In this document: one piece after another, positions 9,645 through 19,438 of the stretch
How the letters are laid out: each line of letters opens with the position of its first letter
Numbering within the stretch: position 1 is the stretch's first letter
Assembly (NCBI GenBank): GCA_026421205.1
Contig: JAPKBM010000001.1
Coordinates: forward strand, 65,893-129,892
Direction: 5' to 3'
Length of the DNA: 64,000 nt
DNA from: Planctomycetota bacterium
GTDB taxonomy: Bacteria; Planctomycetota; UBA1135
Made by a program: the position numbers and the translations under genes
Notes under the pieces: generated by a model
The model's input: the letters and a program-made list of their open reading frames with translations, nothing else
What the model was told of the DNA's origin: nothing
Databases searched by the model: none

Positions 9645-10526
9645 ATGAAATCCATCATCGGCGTTGACATCGGAGGGACGGCCATCAAGGCAGGCCTCCT
9701 TTCTGAGCATGGTCTTCAGAAAAAACTTTCTGCGCCAAGCCCAAAATCAGCGGAAGACTTAGTGCGGGTCGTTATCCAATTAACGCAGGAACTCCTCCCC
9801 GACCGCACTCCTTCTTGTTGCGGGGTTGCTGTTGCCGGGCTTTTATCGCCCGATGAGAAAGAGGTCCTTAATTCCCCCAACCTTCGCTGGATCGAAAAAT
9901 TTCCGCTGCAAGCCGCGCTCGCCGACGCCCTTGCTTGCCCTGTTTTTCTTGTCAATGACGCCACGGCAGCCGCACAAGGGGAAATTCGTTTTGGCATCGG
10001 AACCACCCATCCCAGTTTCCTTCTTGCCACACTGGGTACGGGCGTTGGCGGTGGCGTCGTTCTTGACGGAAAACTGTGGACCGGGTCCGGAGGCTTAGCC
10101 GGAGAATTTGGACACATGAAAGTCGGCCATGAAGCCCGATGCACCTGTGGAACCATAGGTTGTCTTGAAGCTGTTGCATCGGCGTCGGCCATGCAACGCC
10201 ACGCTAAACAGGAAAATATTCCCGGTTCTCTCGCAGAGATTGCCGACACGGCGCGCCATGGAGACTCCAAAGCTAAATCTGTTTTCGAGCAAGCCGGGTC
10301 ATACTTGGGCCAGGCCTTCGGCCAAGTTGCTCTCCTGATGGATCTTCGAGTTTTAGTTTTAGGCGGTGGGGCAGGCCCCTGTGCAGACTTACTCAGAGAT
10401 GCGGCGTTGACCACCACCGCGAAGCAAGCATTTGGAAGAACCGTAGAAGACTTTTCCGTACTCGCTTCGCCCTTAGGAAATGATGCGGGGGTCCTTGGCG
10501 CAGGTATATTCGCCTCAGAAACTTAA
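9645..10526 (+). CDS. ROK family sugar kinase
   Basis: MKSIIGVDIGGTAIKAGLL, GTGVGGGVV, zinc motif CTCGTIGCLEAVAS; start set to ATG 9645. Confidence 0.93.
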   Translation: MKSIIGVDIGGTAIKAGLLSEHGLQKKLSAPSPKSAEDLVRVVIQLTQELLPDRTPSCCGVAVAGLLSPDEKEVLNSPNLRWIEKFPLQAALADALACPVFLVNDATAAAQGEIRFGIGTTHPSFLLATLGTGVGGGVVLDGKLWTGSGGLAGEFGHMKVGHEARCTCGTIGCLEAVASASAMQRHAKQENIPGSLAEIADTARHGDSKAKSVFEQAGSYLGQAFGQVALLMDLRVLVLGGGAGPCADLLRDAALTTTAKQAFGRTVEDFSVLASPLGNDAGVLGAGIFASET

Positions 10527-11803
10527 TCGTTCTCACTCAATAGAAACGGGCGAAGGTGGGCGAGAGCCAACAATACCTCCTTCCAAGCATTTAATTGTGC
10601 AATCTCCCCATTCACCCAATCCGTGCGATACCGGAGGACCTCAGTAAGGGAATACTCACCAGCCTGATACTGCAACTCCGCGATATGAGTTTTCCTGCTT
10701 AAGGCAGGGATTACTTCTTCTTGAATTTTTTTCCACTGCTCTGAAGCAAGGGTGTAGTCCGTGTATCGCCGACGAAGCGCCATCCGCGTTTCCTGCAATT
10801 GCCACTGAACCTTTTGCATGGCCGCCGATGCCTCTGCGCTTTGCGCACGACTTTGCGCGGCGGCTTGACCGTTCCAGGGAAGCTCAAAAAAAACTCCTGC
10901 GTCCAAGGCATGATGACCGGTATCCGTCTTTCGATAGAATAGTTCAAGGTGAACCGCAGGAATCATCCGCGCTTCCGCGAGGTCGGCCTGAATCTTTGCT
11001 ACTTGTGCTGAGGAAAACGCTTCGGCCAGCACGGGCACCTGTTCCAGGCCACGAAGCAGAATTTCTAATTTTGGAAAATCAACAACTTCCTCAACATCCC
11101 CTCGAAGGACGAAGGACGAAGTGGAGATATTCAAAAAAAGTGCGAGGTCACCTAGCGCAATCTGATGGCGTCGGCGAGTTTCATCAAGAATGGATGCTTG
11201 CCGGAACTGCTCCATCTTCGCATCCTCCCACGCCCCACCGATTTCCTCCCCAGATTCCACAAGAGCCTCCTGCAGCTCGCTTTGTTTTTTTGCAATTTCA
11301 ACTCGATGTTCTTGGAGCACAACTACTTCCTGAAAAACCAACGCCGACGCAAACAAACCGCGAACCCTCGAATCCAACTCTAGCGTCAAAAAGGCTTGGC
11401 GATGCTGAAGAGAGCGAAGCTTCTCCTCTTCCAGGCGCTCCGTTTTTGACAGCACTCCGCCCAGAGGTATGGCTTGACGAACACCCAAAAGAACCTCTTC
11501 CTTTCCACCACTAGTCCCCAAGGGTAGACCCTCTGCCTTCCATCCGATTTCTGGATTCTTCCATCTTCCAGCCACGGAAAGACGCTCAATCTGTGCCTGC
11601 TTCTGATAAGCCATGGCCCGCAATGCGGGAGAGTTTTCCCGCGCTTTATGCAAGGCGTCAGCCAAAGACAAGGAACTTTGAAGCATCGGCCTCTCTGTTT
11701 CTTGATTGGAACTCCCCGAAAAGGAAGGGCGAAATTCCGCCGTCTCTTTCTCGGCGGATGCGCAAGCCAGGGCAATCAAAGGGAAGAGAAAAAGAACACG
11801 CAT
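10523..11803 (-). CDS. TolC family outer membrane efflux protein
   Basis: Coiled-coil TolC-like sequence, follows RND pump; start at ATG 11803 overlaps pump stop (TAATG). Confidence 0.88.
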   Translation of the reverse strand: MRVLFLFPLIALACASAEKETAEFRPSFSGSSNQETERPMLQSSLSLADALHKARENSPALRAMAYQKQAQIERLSVAGRWKNPEIGWKAEGLPLGTSGGKEEVLLGVRQAIPLGGVLSKTERLEEEKLRSLQHRQAFLTLELDSRVRGLFASALVFQEVVVLQEHRVEIAKKQSELQEALVESGEEIGGAWEDAKMEQFRQASILDETRRRHQIALGDLALFLNISTSSFVLRGDVEEVVDFPKLEILLRGLEQVPVLAEAFSSAQVAKIQADLAEARMIPAVHLELFYRKTDTGHHALDAGVFFELPWNGQAAAQSRAQSAEASAAMQKVQWQLQETRMALRRRYTDYTLASEQWKKIQEEVIPALSRKTHIAELQYQAGEYSLTEVLRYRTDWVNGEIAQLNAWKEVLLALAHLRPFLLSEND

Positions 11804-14800
11804 TAGGTAACCTCCAACTTTACGGGCCGGCCAAAACGTAAGTAAAGCGCTGGCACAACCATCATGTTGAGGAATGTCGAACTGATGAGACCAAACAAAA
11901 TAACCCAAGCCATGGGTGTTTGGATTTCACTTCCCGGCTCTCCTCCAGCCATCGCCAAAGGAACCAAAGCCAAGCCAGAGGCAAATGCGGTCATTAAAAT
12001 AGGAACGAGGCGTTCTGTGGAGCCACGGAAAACTGCTTCGTGAAGATCCCGAACCCCTTCATGGAGTTGCAGGTGGCGAATATGGGAAACCAACATAATT
12101 CCATTCCTTGTGGCAATGCCGAACACCGCAATAAACCCAATGAGAGAGCCGACAGACAGGATTCCGTCGGCTAGCCAAACCCCTGCAACACCGCCAATTA
12201 AAGCAAGCGGCAAGTTTGCCATGACAAAAAGCGCGTCACGGCCCGTCCCAAAGGCCATGCGTAATAAAAAGCCAATGCCTAAAATAATCGCCAGGCTTAA
12301 AAGAAGGATTCGTTTTTGCGCGGCCTCGGCGCTTTCAAACTGCCCACCGAACTCAACTCGATAGCCCGCTTCCCCGTCAAATTGTGGCTGAACGGCGCGA
12401 CGAATGTCTTCCACCACAGCGATCAAATCTCGTCCAGAAACATTGCAAGACACCACCATTTTCCTTTGTAAATTCTCATGAGTGATTTTGTTCGGTGTTG
12501 CGCTTCGAATGATTTTTGCCACCGCACCCAAAGGCACTACCGTGTCTCGCCCTCCAAGAACAGGGACACGGGAAATTGCAGAATGTGGCGGGCCCTCCAT
12601 TTGCATGCGCAAAGTAACGTCAAAGGGAAAACTCCCCTCTAAAAGCTCTGTGGCCTTGTACCCCTGAACGGCTGCCTCCAATGTCGCGGAAGCCTCATGA
12701 GGAGAAACCCCCATGCGGCCCATTGCGGCACGATCAAACTCTATTTGCAACGAAGGAACGGCCGACTGCTGATCCATTGCCAGGTCCACCACGCCAGGAA
12801 TAGGCTGCATCACCTCCATTGCCGCCTGAGCCCTCTCGCGCAGTTGCTGCAAATCTGATCCAAATATTTTCACGGCAATCGCGGCGCGTGTTCCAGAAAG
12901 CATGTCATCAATGCGGTGTGAAATGGGTTGGCCAATCGTAAAAACCATGCCAGGAACCATTTTCAACTTTTTCCGTAATTCTGCAAGAAAGTCTTCGCGA
13001 GAACGATCTTGCATAGAAAGCCGGACCTCCAATTCAGTCACCTCTACCCCTTGGGCATGCTCGTCCAGTTCGGCTCTTCCCGTGCGCCGGGCAACGGAAA
13101 CCACTTCGGGGAATGCAAGAAGAGTTTGGTCCACAAGGCCTCCGAGTTGATTACTTTGTTCTAATGAAGTCCCAGGAAGGGTCACCGCGGCGATGGTCAA
13201 TGCCCCCTCTTGAAATTCCGGAAGAAAAGATCGGCCCAACGGAATCAGTGCGAACACTGCAAGAGAAAAACAAGCCAAAGTAGGGCCGAAGGAAGTCCAG
13301 GGTCGCTGAAGGACAGGGAGAAGTAGTTTCTTGTAGGTGTTTTTCAGCGCAGAAATATGCCTTGCCTCCTTGGGCGCCTTAGAATGCGGAATGAGCAAAG
13401 AGCACAATACCGGGGTAACGGAAACCGCCACAAGCAAGGATGCCGACAAGGCAGAAACGTAGGCTAAACCGAGTGGCTGAAGAAGGCGGCCTTCCACGCC
13501 CGACAAGAAAAAGAGCGGAAGGAAAACCAGAATGATAATGAGCGTGGCGAAGACAATAGATGATCGGATTTCCAAACTTGCATCACAAACGACTCGCAGG
13601 GAACCTCGCTGTTGTTCCTTGGGCAAAGTAGAATTTTCGCGAAGTCGGCGAAATACATTTTCAACATCAATCACCGCGTCGTCTACCAGCGCACCAATAG
13701 CAATGGCCATTCCGCCCAGAGTCATCGTATTGATTGTTCCGCCCAGAGCATCTAACACAAGGACGGCGCCCAACAAAGAAAGAGGAATGGCCGTCAATGT
13801 GATGAACGTTGCCCTTAGGTTAAGCAAAAATAAAGCCACAATGAAGGCCACAAGCCATGCGCCATCACGCAGTACCCTGAGCATATTCTCCAGAGCGGTT
13901 TCAATGAAGTCAGCCTGACGAAACAGGTCTCGATGCAAGGTCACTTGCGGGGGTAGCTGCGTTTGGATCTCATCCAAGATCTCATCCAGCCTCCGAGTTA
14001 AATCCAAAGTATTCACGCCCGGTTGTTTTTGAATGCTAATCACCACCGCGGACTCTCCTTGCACTGCCGCCATCCCCCTTGCAGGTCGTTCGCCGACTCT
14101 TACCTGTCCAAGGTCACGAACTTGAACCGGTACCCCATCACGACTTTCCAAAGTCAGCATGGCGATGTCCTCCGTATTTCTAAACCGGCCAACTCCAGTG
14201 ACTAAATATTCACTTCCTCCTTGTGCAATAAATCCAGCCGGAATATTGGCATTGGCTACTTGAAGCGCTTCCGCAACCTGAGTAATCGTAATTCCATACG
14301 TTTCAAGACGTATAGGGTCAAGCCAAACTTGATATTGCCGTGCGCCCCCACCCATTGCGGTTACTTGGGACACACCGGGAACCGCTAGAATCCTTCGGCG
14401 CAAGACAGTGTCTGCAAACGTGCGGGTAGAAAGAAGATTTCCCGCCTCAGAGGTTAATCCGAGAAACAGAATTTCTCCCATGATGGAAGAAATTGGGGCA
14501 AGAACAGGCTCTCCGGTTTGTTCTGGAAGGGCGTTTGCAACGAGGCGCAACTTCTCTGTAACGATTTGTCGTGCACGAAAAATATCAGTGCCCCATTCAA
14601 ACTCTGCCTTCACAATAGAAATCCCCACGGCACTACTGGAGCGCACCCGGCGGATTCCAGATGCTCCATTCAGGCTAGACTCAATGGGGAAAGTCACCAA
14701 GCTCTCCACTTCTGTCGAAGCCATGCCCGGTGTCTCCGTAATCACCGTCACAGTGGGCGCAGTTAAATCAGGGAAAACATCCATGGGAGCCTGGAGTGCT

Positions 14801-14886
14801 GTTTGCCAGCCCCAAACAGAACAAGCCAAGGCGCAAACCAAAACTACCGCTCGGTTACGCAGTGACCAACGAATGAAAAAGTCCAT
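11803..14886 (-). CDS. CusA/CzcA family heavy-metal efflux RND transporter
   Basis: 1027 aa; WSLRNRAVVLVCALACSVWGWQTALQAPMDVFPDLTAPTVTVITETPGM, GALVDDAVIDVENVFRRL, HME-RND features. Confidence 0.96.
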   Translation of the reverse strand: MDFFIRWSLRNRAVVLVCALACSVWGWQTALQAPMDVFPDLTAPTVTVITETPGMASTEVESLVTFPIESSLNGASGIRRVRSSSAVGISIVKAEFEWGTDIFRARQIVTEKLRLVANALPEQTGEPVLAPISSIMGEILFLGLTSEAGNLLSTRTFADTVLRRRILAVPGVSQVTAMGGGARQYQVWLDPIRLETYGITITQVAEALQVANANIPAGFIAQGGSEYLVTGVGRFRNTEDIAMLTLESRDGVPVQVRDLGQVRVGERPARGMAAVQGESAVVISIQKQPGVNTLDLTRRLDEILDEIQTQLPPQVTLHRDLFRQADFIETALENMLRVLRDGAWLVAFIVALFLLNLRATFITLTAIPLSLLGAVLVLDALGGTINTMTLGGMAIAIGALVDDAVIDVENVFRRLRENSTLPKEQQRGSLRVVCDASLEIRSSIVFATLIIILVFLPLFFLSGVEGRLLQPLGLAYVSALSASLLVAVSVTPVLCSLLIPHSKAPKEARHISALKNTYKKLLLPVLQRPWTSFGPTLACFSLAVFALIPLGRSFLPEFQEGALTIAAVTLPGTSLEQSNQLGGLVDQTLLAFPEVVSVARRTGRAELDEHAQGVEVTELEVRLSMQDRSREDFLAELRKKLKMVPGMVFTIGQPISHRIDDMLSGTRAAIAVKIFGSDLQQLRERAQAAMEVMQPIPGVVDLAMDQQSAVPSLQIEFDRAAMGRMGVSPHEASATLEAAVQGYKATELLEGSFPFDVTLRMQMEGPPHSAISRVPVLGGRDTVVPLGAVAKIIRSATPNKITHENLQRKMVVSCNVSGRDLIAVVEDIRRAVQPQFDGEAGYRVEFGGQFESAEAAQKRILLLSLAIILGIGFLLRMAFGTGRDALFVMANLPLALIGGVAGVWLADGILSVGSLIGFIAVFGIATRNGIMLVSHIRHLQLHEGVRDLHEAVFRGSTERLVPILMTAFASGLALVPLAMAGGEPGSEIQTPMAWVILFGLISSTFLNMMVVPALYLRFGRPVKLEVT

Positions 14887-14895
14887 CTTTTTTCC

Positions 14896-16452
14896 CTAGT
14901 GAGAATGTTCCGGAATCGTTCCGGATAGAGAAACCAAATACACCACATAAGCACCATCAATAACCACGTGTTCCCCGGCCGATAAGCCCTCAAGAATCTC
15001 TGTCCGGTCTCCGTCGGGCACACCCATGCGCACCGGGCGACGTTCAAAGGATTCTCCGCCGGTCTGCACAAAGATGACCGAAATGCCAGCATCCTGCACG
15101 ATTGCCGAAGAAGGAATAATTAAACCCTGGCGAGGAAAGTCAGTTGAGATTTGAGCGGGCAACGTCATGCCCGCACGCAACCACCCTGGATTTGGTATTT
15201 CAAAAAGAACTTCGGCAGAGTGGGTCACCGGATGAACTTTTGGCGCCGAGAGCAACAACTCCCCTTCGGGACCCGGAAGAAAAAGTGCGGGTTCACCTGG
15301 AATGGGGTGAGAAATCTCCGCCTGCAAGGATTGTCCAAGCTGAGGAAGATCCGCCTCGGACACGCGAATCGAAACGTGAAGTTGACTCAGGTTTTGAAGG
15401 TAAAAAAGTGGCTCCCCAGACAGTGCCCACTCACCGCTCGCCGTTGGCGCTTGAATCACCTGCCCTGTAATTGGCGCAAGTAACAAAATTTCCATGGAAG
15501 AGCCGGGGGTCGCTTGTGTCCAGGCAGAAAAAATCTCCCCCGCGGCGTCATGAGCAACTTCGGCCCGGCGCAAGGCATACTCTGCTTCTTCCAAGTCCTT
15601 TGCTGACTTCGCCTCTTGGGCGTACAAAGACTCAACACGCGCGAATGCCGCAGTCATCTGCGTTCGTTCCGCTTGGGCGCGTTTCACCTCTTGTTTCGCC
15701 GACGCCACCGAAGCCTTGTACTCAATGGCGCTCGCGCCGACCAAAGGGATTTTCAAGGTAGCCAAAATGTCTCCGGCCTTTACCTGCTGCCCAAGAACCG
15801 TTCGTGGAAGCGAGGGGGGGGGTAGCAATATCCCCGAAACAGGCGCGGGGACTTTTGCCGTGTGAGTGCGGCATGTCGTAACGCGTGCCGTTGCTGGAAT
15901 GCGCTGAGAATATTCTTGGGTTCTTGCCGTCTCTACTCTTAAACGCACTGGCCATTGCTGTTCCTTCAACATGGTGATGCCTTTCCCTCCCCCTTCCGCC
16001 TCACCTAAGGATGCCCGCAAATCAGATTCATTAAAGAAAATGGAAATGGCCTCTAAAGGAGAGGAATCGCCCTGATAGGACGCGGTCCAAGACCAAGAAC
16101 CTTCCGACGGAAATTCAACGTGCGCCAAATAGATTCCCGACCGACTGGGGGAAGGTACCTCCACATTCAATATTTGATCCGCGTTTTGGAAGCGCAATTG
16201 CAACGCCCCCTCTGTGATTGGGGAGCCGTCGGCAAGGCGAGTGACATGCAACGCAAACGAGGTGGGCCGCCCCACGACCCCACCCTCATTCTCAAAAAAG
16301 AACTCGTGGTGTTGGGTCCAGATGGTTTGCGCACGCGTGGGCCATTCTGCAGATTCTGGTTTTTCCGCAGGAGTATGACTATGGGAGTGATTGCCGCAGC
16401 CCCAAAGGAACGCGGGAACAAGAAGAAAGAGAATGAAGCGAAGAACGGACAT
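14896..16452 (-). CDS. Efflux RND periplasmic adaptor subunit (CusB-like), lipoprotein
   Basis: Lipobox (LWGCG), His-rich N-terminus (NHSHSHTPAE), barrel-sandwich/hairpin adaptor pattern. Confidence 0.9.
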   Translation of the reverse strand: MSVLRFILFLLVPAFLWGCGNHSHSHTPAEKPESAEWPTRAQTIWTQHHEFFFENEGGVVGRPTSFALHVTRLADGSPITEGALQLRFQNADQILNVEVPSPSRSGIYLAHVEFPSEGSWSWTASYQGDSSPLEAISIFFNESDLRASLGEAEGGGKGITMLKEQQWPVRLRVETARTQEYSQRIPATARVTTCRTHTAKVPAPVSGILLPPPSLPRTVLGQQVKAGDILATLKIPLVGASAIEYKASVASAKQEVKRAQAERTQMTAAFARVESLYAQEAKSAKDLEEAEYALRRAEVAHDAAGEIFSAWTQATPGSSMEILLLAPITGQVIQAPTASGEWALSGEPLFYLQNLSQLHVSIRVSEADLPQLGQSLQAEISHPIPGEPALFLPGPEGELLLSAPKVHPVTHSAEVLFEIPNPGWLRAGMTLPAQISTDFPRQGLIIPSSAIVQDAGISVIFVQTGGESFERRPVRMGVPDGDRTEILEGLSAGEHVVIDGAYVVYLVSLSGTIPEHSH

Positions 16453-16548
16453 GGGATCTTAGGTGACTTGTTTTGACGAATCTTCGCACAAACTTTGGCT
16501 TGCGAAAGCTGCGTCGGAAACCGCGCCCGAAGGCACGGATGGGGAAAG

Positions 16549-16962
16549 TCACGAAAGCGGTGGACCGCGGTACCGTTGTAGGCCTGACAGCCTGAGCTCT
16601 TTCGGGTTAGACAAAAAGTGGTGTGCTCGACGGCACGCGCTAAACCTGTCTACAAAGACGAAAGAAGCCGAAGGCGCAATGGGTGAGATCCTCTGCGTGC
16701 TTTCTTTGGTCTGTTTCCCGGGAAGGGCAAACCATGCATGTTCCGCAACTACATGAAATAGCTCTGCGGGAGCATCCCCTGACATTGGGTCAATCTGCTG
16801 ATCGACGTGAGCCCCTTCGTGAGAATGCGCCACGCTCATGTGATGATCACTCGCAAGATGCCAAGGCAATATCAGAACAAAGGCCGACACAAATAACGTT
16901 GCCAAAAACCATATTTGGCGACGAAATTGTGGACTAGGGATTTGAACGGAGACGGTCGACAC
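16549..16962 (-). CDS. Small His-rich exported/membrane-anchored protein, possible metal-binding partner of the efflux operon
   Basis: From GTG 16962: VSTVSVQIPSPQFRRQIWFLATLFVSAFVLILPWHLASDHHMSVAHSHEGAHVDQQ...; one TM followed by His cluster; sits between M42 gene and cusB. Longer track start (17079) would overlap the M42 gene. Confidence 0.5.
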   Translation of the reverse strand: MSTVSVQIPSPQFRRQIWFLATLFVSAFVLILPWHLASDHHMSVAHSHEGAHVDQQIDPMSGDAPAELFHVVAEHAWFALPGKQTKESTQRISPIAPSASFVFVDRFSACRRAHHFLSNPKELRLSGLQRYRGPPLS

Positions 16963-16967
16963 GAGAT

Positions 16968-18134
16968 TTAAGTGTACAGGGCCGAAGAACGGTTTTTCCG
17001 AATTTTTTCGAGCCGTGCCGCGACGTCGGCGCGACGCTTTTGAAACAACGAGGGGTTCAAACAAAGCGTGGCAATCCACAAGACAAGGGCTTCTTGGTCT
17101 CCTCGGTCAATCTCTTCTGCACGGGGGCCCTGACAAGTTCGGTCATCGGGAACATTGTGATAATTCCGCAAGGGCATCGCCAAACAAACTGCCCGTCGAC
17201 CGTCGGCACACAAAGCAGTTGCTTCGCAGGACCCGCCGTCCATGAGTTTTCTTTGCCACTGGAAGCCGGGAACTTTTTTCTCTAACTCTAGGGCCGCCAA
17301 ACGAAGGGACTCGCAAAGTTCTGCGTCAAACACAGAAGACCTATCCCCTACACGAAGAACGGGTCCGTCTCCGGGCAATGCAGATGGAAGTTGAGGGGAA
17401 CACTCCAAAACAATCGTCGGAGTGTCCGGCGAAAAACTTCCAAGGCGCAAACCCTCGAGGCAACCCACAAAACCATTTTCCTCACACCGCGTAAACCAAG
17501 CTTGAACAGGGCGATCCAGGCCATTCTTCTGCGCCAGCGCCATGCTAGCCAAAATGGTTGCCGCGCCAGCAAGATTGTCACAGACCACATTACGAATTGT
17601 CTTTTGAGTCAGGCCATAGGGCACGTCCCATTCTCCAAGCCATCCCCCCTGAACTTCTCCCCTGCCCATCATTTTTAATTGAAGAGGAAGTCGGCCGGTC
17701 TTTGCATCTTTTTTCCCGACGCCCACGACTTCCGCGCGCAAAGGACCATCCCCTGATTCAGGGTGAAATAAACGAACTTTCCCGCCAACCATACGACTCC
17801 CTGGGTGCCCTCCATAAAACGCGGCGTGAACCAACCCTTCTTCGGTCACGCGCTCCACCTGCATCGCTGGATGGTCCAAGTGAGCCAACAACGCTACCGA
17901 CGGCTTTCCACGCTTCTTTCCAGGAACGGTGACGATTAAATTTCCGGCAGCGTCTGCCTTCACCTTCCAATCATGCTCTTTCGCCCATTGCCAAATAAAA
18001 GCAAGGGGAAGATTCTCTACATAAGGCGCCGTTGGGCAGCGAAGGAGCGAAAGCGCGGGTTCGGCAAAAGGGCGAACCGATTTTTTCTGCCAATCCTTTG
18101 AGCGCGCACCACGGGGAAGTTGGAGGGATGCCAT
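16968..18134 (-). CDS. M42/M20-type metallopeptidase (aminopeptidase-like)
   Basis: LLAHLDHPAMQVERVTEEGLVHA, MVGGKVRLF, NVVCDNLAGAATIL, TRCEENGFVGCLEG. Confidence 0.8.
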   Translation of the reverse strand: MASLQLPRGARSKDWQKKSVRPFAEPALSLLRCPTAPYVENLPLAFIWQWAKEHDWKVKADAAGNLIVTVPGKKRGKPSVALLAHLDHPAMQVERVTEEGLVHAAFYGGHPGSRMVGGKVRLFHPESGDGPLRAEVVGVGKKDAKTGRLPLQLKMMGRGEVQGGWLGEWDVPYGLTQKTIRNVVCDNLAGAATILASMALAQKNGLDRPVQAWFTRCEENGFVGCLEGLRLGSFSPDTPTIVLECSPQLPSALPGDGPVLRVGDRSSVFDAELCESLRLAALELEKKVPGFQWQRKLMDGGSCEATALCADGRRAVCLAMPLRNYHNVPDDRTCQGPRAEEIDRGDQEALVLWIATLCLNPSLFQKRRADVAARLEKIRKNRSSALYT

Positions 18135-18184
18135 TCCCTCAAGATACTGAATCGGTCAAGCTCGTGGGCCAGGGAACACGGAAC

Positions 18185-19438
18185 CTAATATAAGTTCAAG
18201 TGCCCGGGACTATAGTTGGGAAAGAAACCCTTTGGAGGCTCAAACCCAAGACTGCCGTGGAGAACTTCGGCCAATACATCTCGGAAATCTGTGGTGACGG
18301 CCAAATCCCGGCCTTGATACAGCCCATCAGAAGTCAGACTCCTCCACTTTCCGTGAATTCGGCCGCCGCGGACACCACCACCCAACACAAACATGCCCCC
18401 ACCATGGCCATGGTCCGTGCCACTGTTTCCATTTTCCCGGAACGTGCGGCCAAATTCCGTCATCACAAGAATTGTCGTCGTATCGAGAATGGAACCGAGG
18501 TCGTCACAAAATGATTTTAGAGAATTTCCAAGATCCGCCAGGCGTGTATGGTGATTTCCCTCCACACCGCCTTGGCCTGCATGATCGTCCCAACCGCCAT
18601 AATCTAAGCCAACAATTTCCAATCCTGAGCCGGATTTCAAAACCTTTGCGATGGACTGCAGCTTCTTTCCAAAATTTCCGCTTGGGTACTTCACACTAGA
18701 CGTCCCTTTTTCCAGCAGATCCTGATACCGCCGAAGGGTTTCAATGGTCACTTTTCCAGACTTCACAACAACGTCTCCGTCTCTATCCATCATGGAATCG
18801 TCACCCTCCATCACGCCTCCGCCGACCCCATAGAATTCTTCAAATCGACTCAGCGTTTTTGCCCCCCTCTTTTTCTCCATGGAACGGGGTACAGCGAGAA
18901 CCGGGTAATTCCCTCTCAAGGAACGAGGGAGAAGTTTCTCCAAAGCCATCGCCCTAAACTCCGATGCGCCCTTCTTCTGCGTTGCCGCCAAGTATCGGTT
19001 TAGCCAGCCTGTGCGCACCGACCGATCTCCTGGCGCGGCAAATTCCATGAAGTCCTGCGCATCGAAGTGAGAACGTGTGGTGTGGGGAGATCCCACCATG
19101 ACCACCGGAGCAAGTTTTTTTGACTTCCAAAGGCTTTCCCAAGCAGAGAGCCCAGGGTGCAGTCCAAATTTTGAATCCAACTCCACCACACCATCTTCTT
19201 TGCGCAATCCAATGGTTGGCCGCGCCGAATGATAAGCATCATCTCGATAAGGAACGATCATGTTGAGAAAATCAGCACCACCACGAAGATAAATGCACAC
19301 CAGAGATCCCGGCTTTTTCTTTGTCCAAGAAAAAGACGAGCGAGAAAGAGCAAGGCTGGACGGACAAAGTGTAAATCCAGCCGTCAAACCTGCAGTTCGC
19401 AAAAAATCTCGGCGAGAGGGAGAATGATTACTTTTCAT
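18185..19438 (-). CDS. DUF1501 domain-containing protein, Tat-type signal
   Basis: MKSNHSPSRRDFLRTAGLTAGF; YLRGGADFLNMIVPYRDDAYHSARPTIGL; SHFDAQDFME; start trimmed to ATG 19438 (ATGA overlap with upstream gene). Confidence 0.93.
   Translation of the reverse strand: MKSNHSPSRRDFLRTAGLTAGFTLCPSSLALSRSSFSWTKKKPGSLVCIYLRGGADFLNMIVPYRDDAYHSARPTIGLRKEDGVVELDSKFGLHPGLSAWESLWKSKKLAPVVMVGSPHTTRSHFDAQDFMEFAAPGDRSVRTGWLNRYLAATQKKGASEFRAMALEKLLPRSLRGNYPVLAVPRSMEKKRGAKTLSRFEEFYGVGGGVMEGDDSMMDRDGDVVVKSGKVTIETLRRYQDLLEKGTSSVKYPSGNFGKKLQSIAKVLKSGSGLEIVGLDYGGWDDHAGQGGVEGNHHTRLADLGNSLKSFCDDLGSILDTTTILVMTEFGRTFRENGNSGTDHGHGGGMFVLGGGVRGGRIHGKWRSLTSDGLYQGRDLAVTTDFRDVLAEVLHGSLGFEPPKGFFPNYSPGHLNLY

Noticed and set aside
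9716-10417. 233-aa minus-strand ORF opposite the ROK kinase
   Set aside because: Antisense to a well-supported gene; composition (Ser/Arg/Pro-rich) and lack of recognisable motifs indicate a shadow ORF.
16549-17079. Full 176-aa version of the His-rich ORF
   Set aside because: The extra N-terminus overlaps the M42 peptidase gene; GTG 16962 directly before a TM is more likely.
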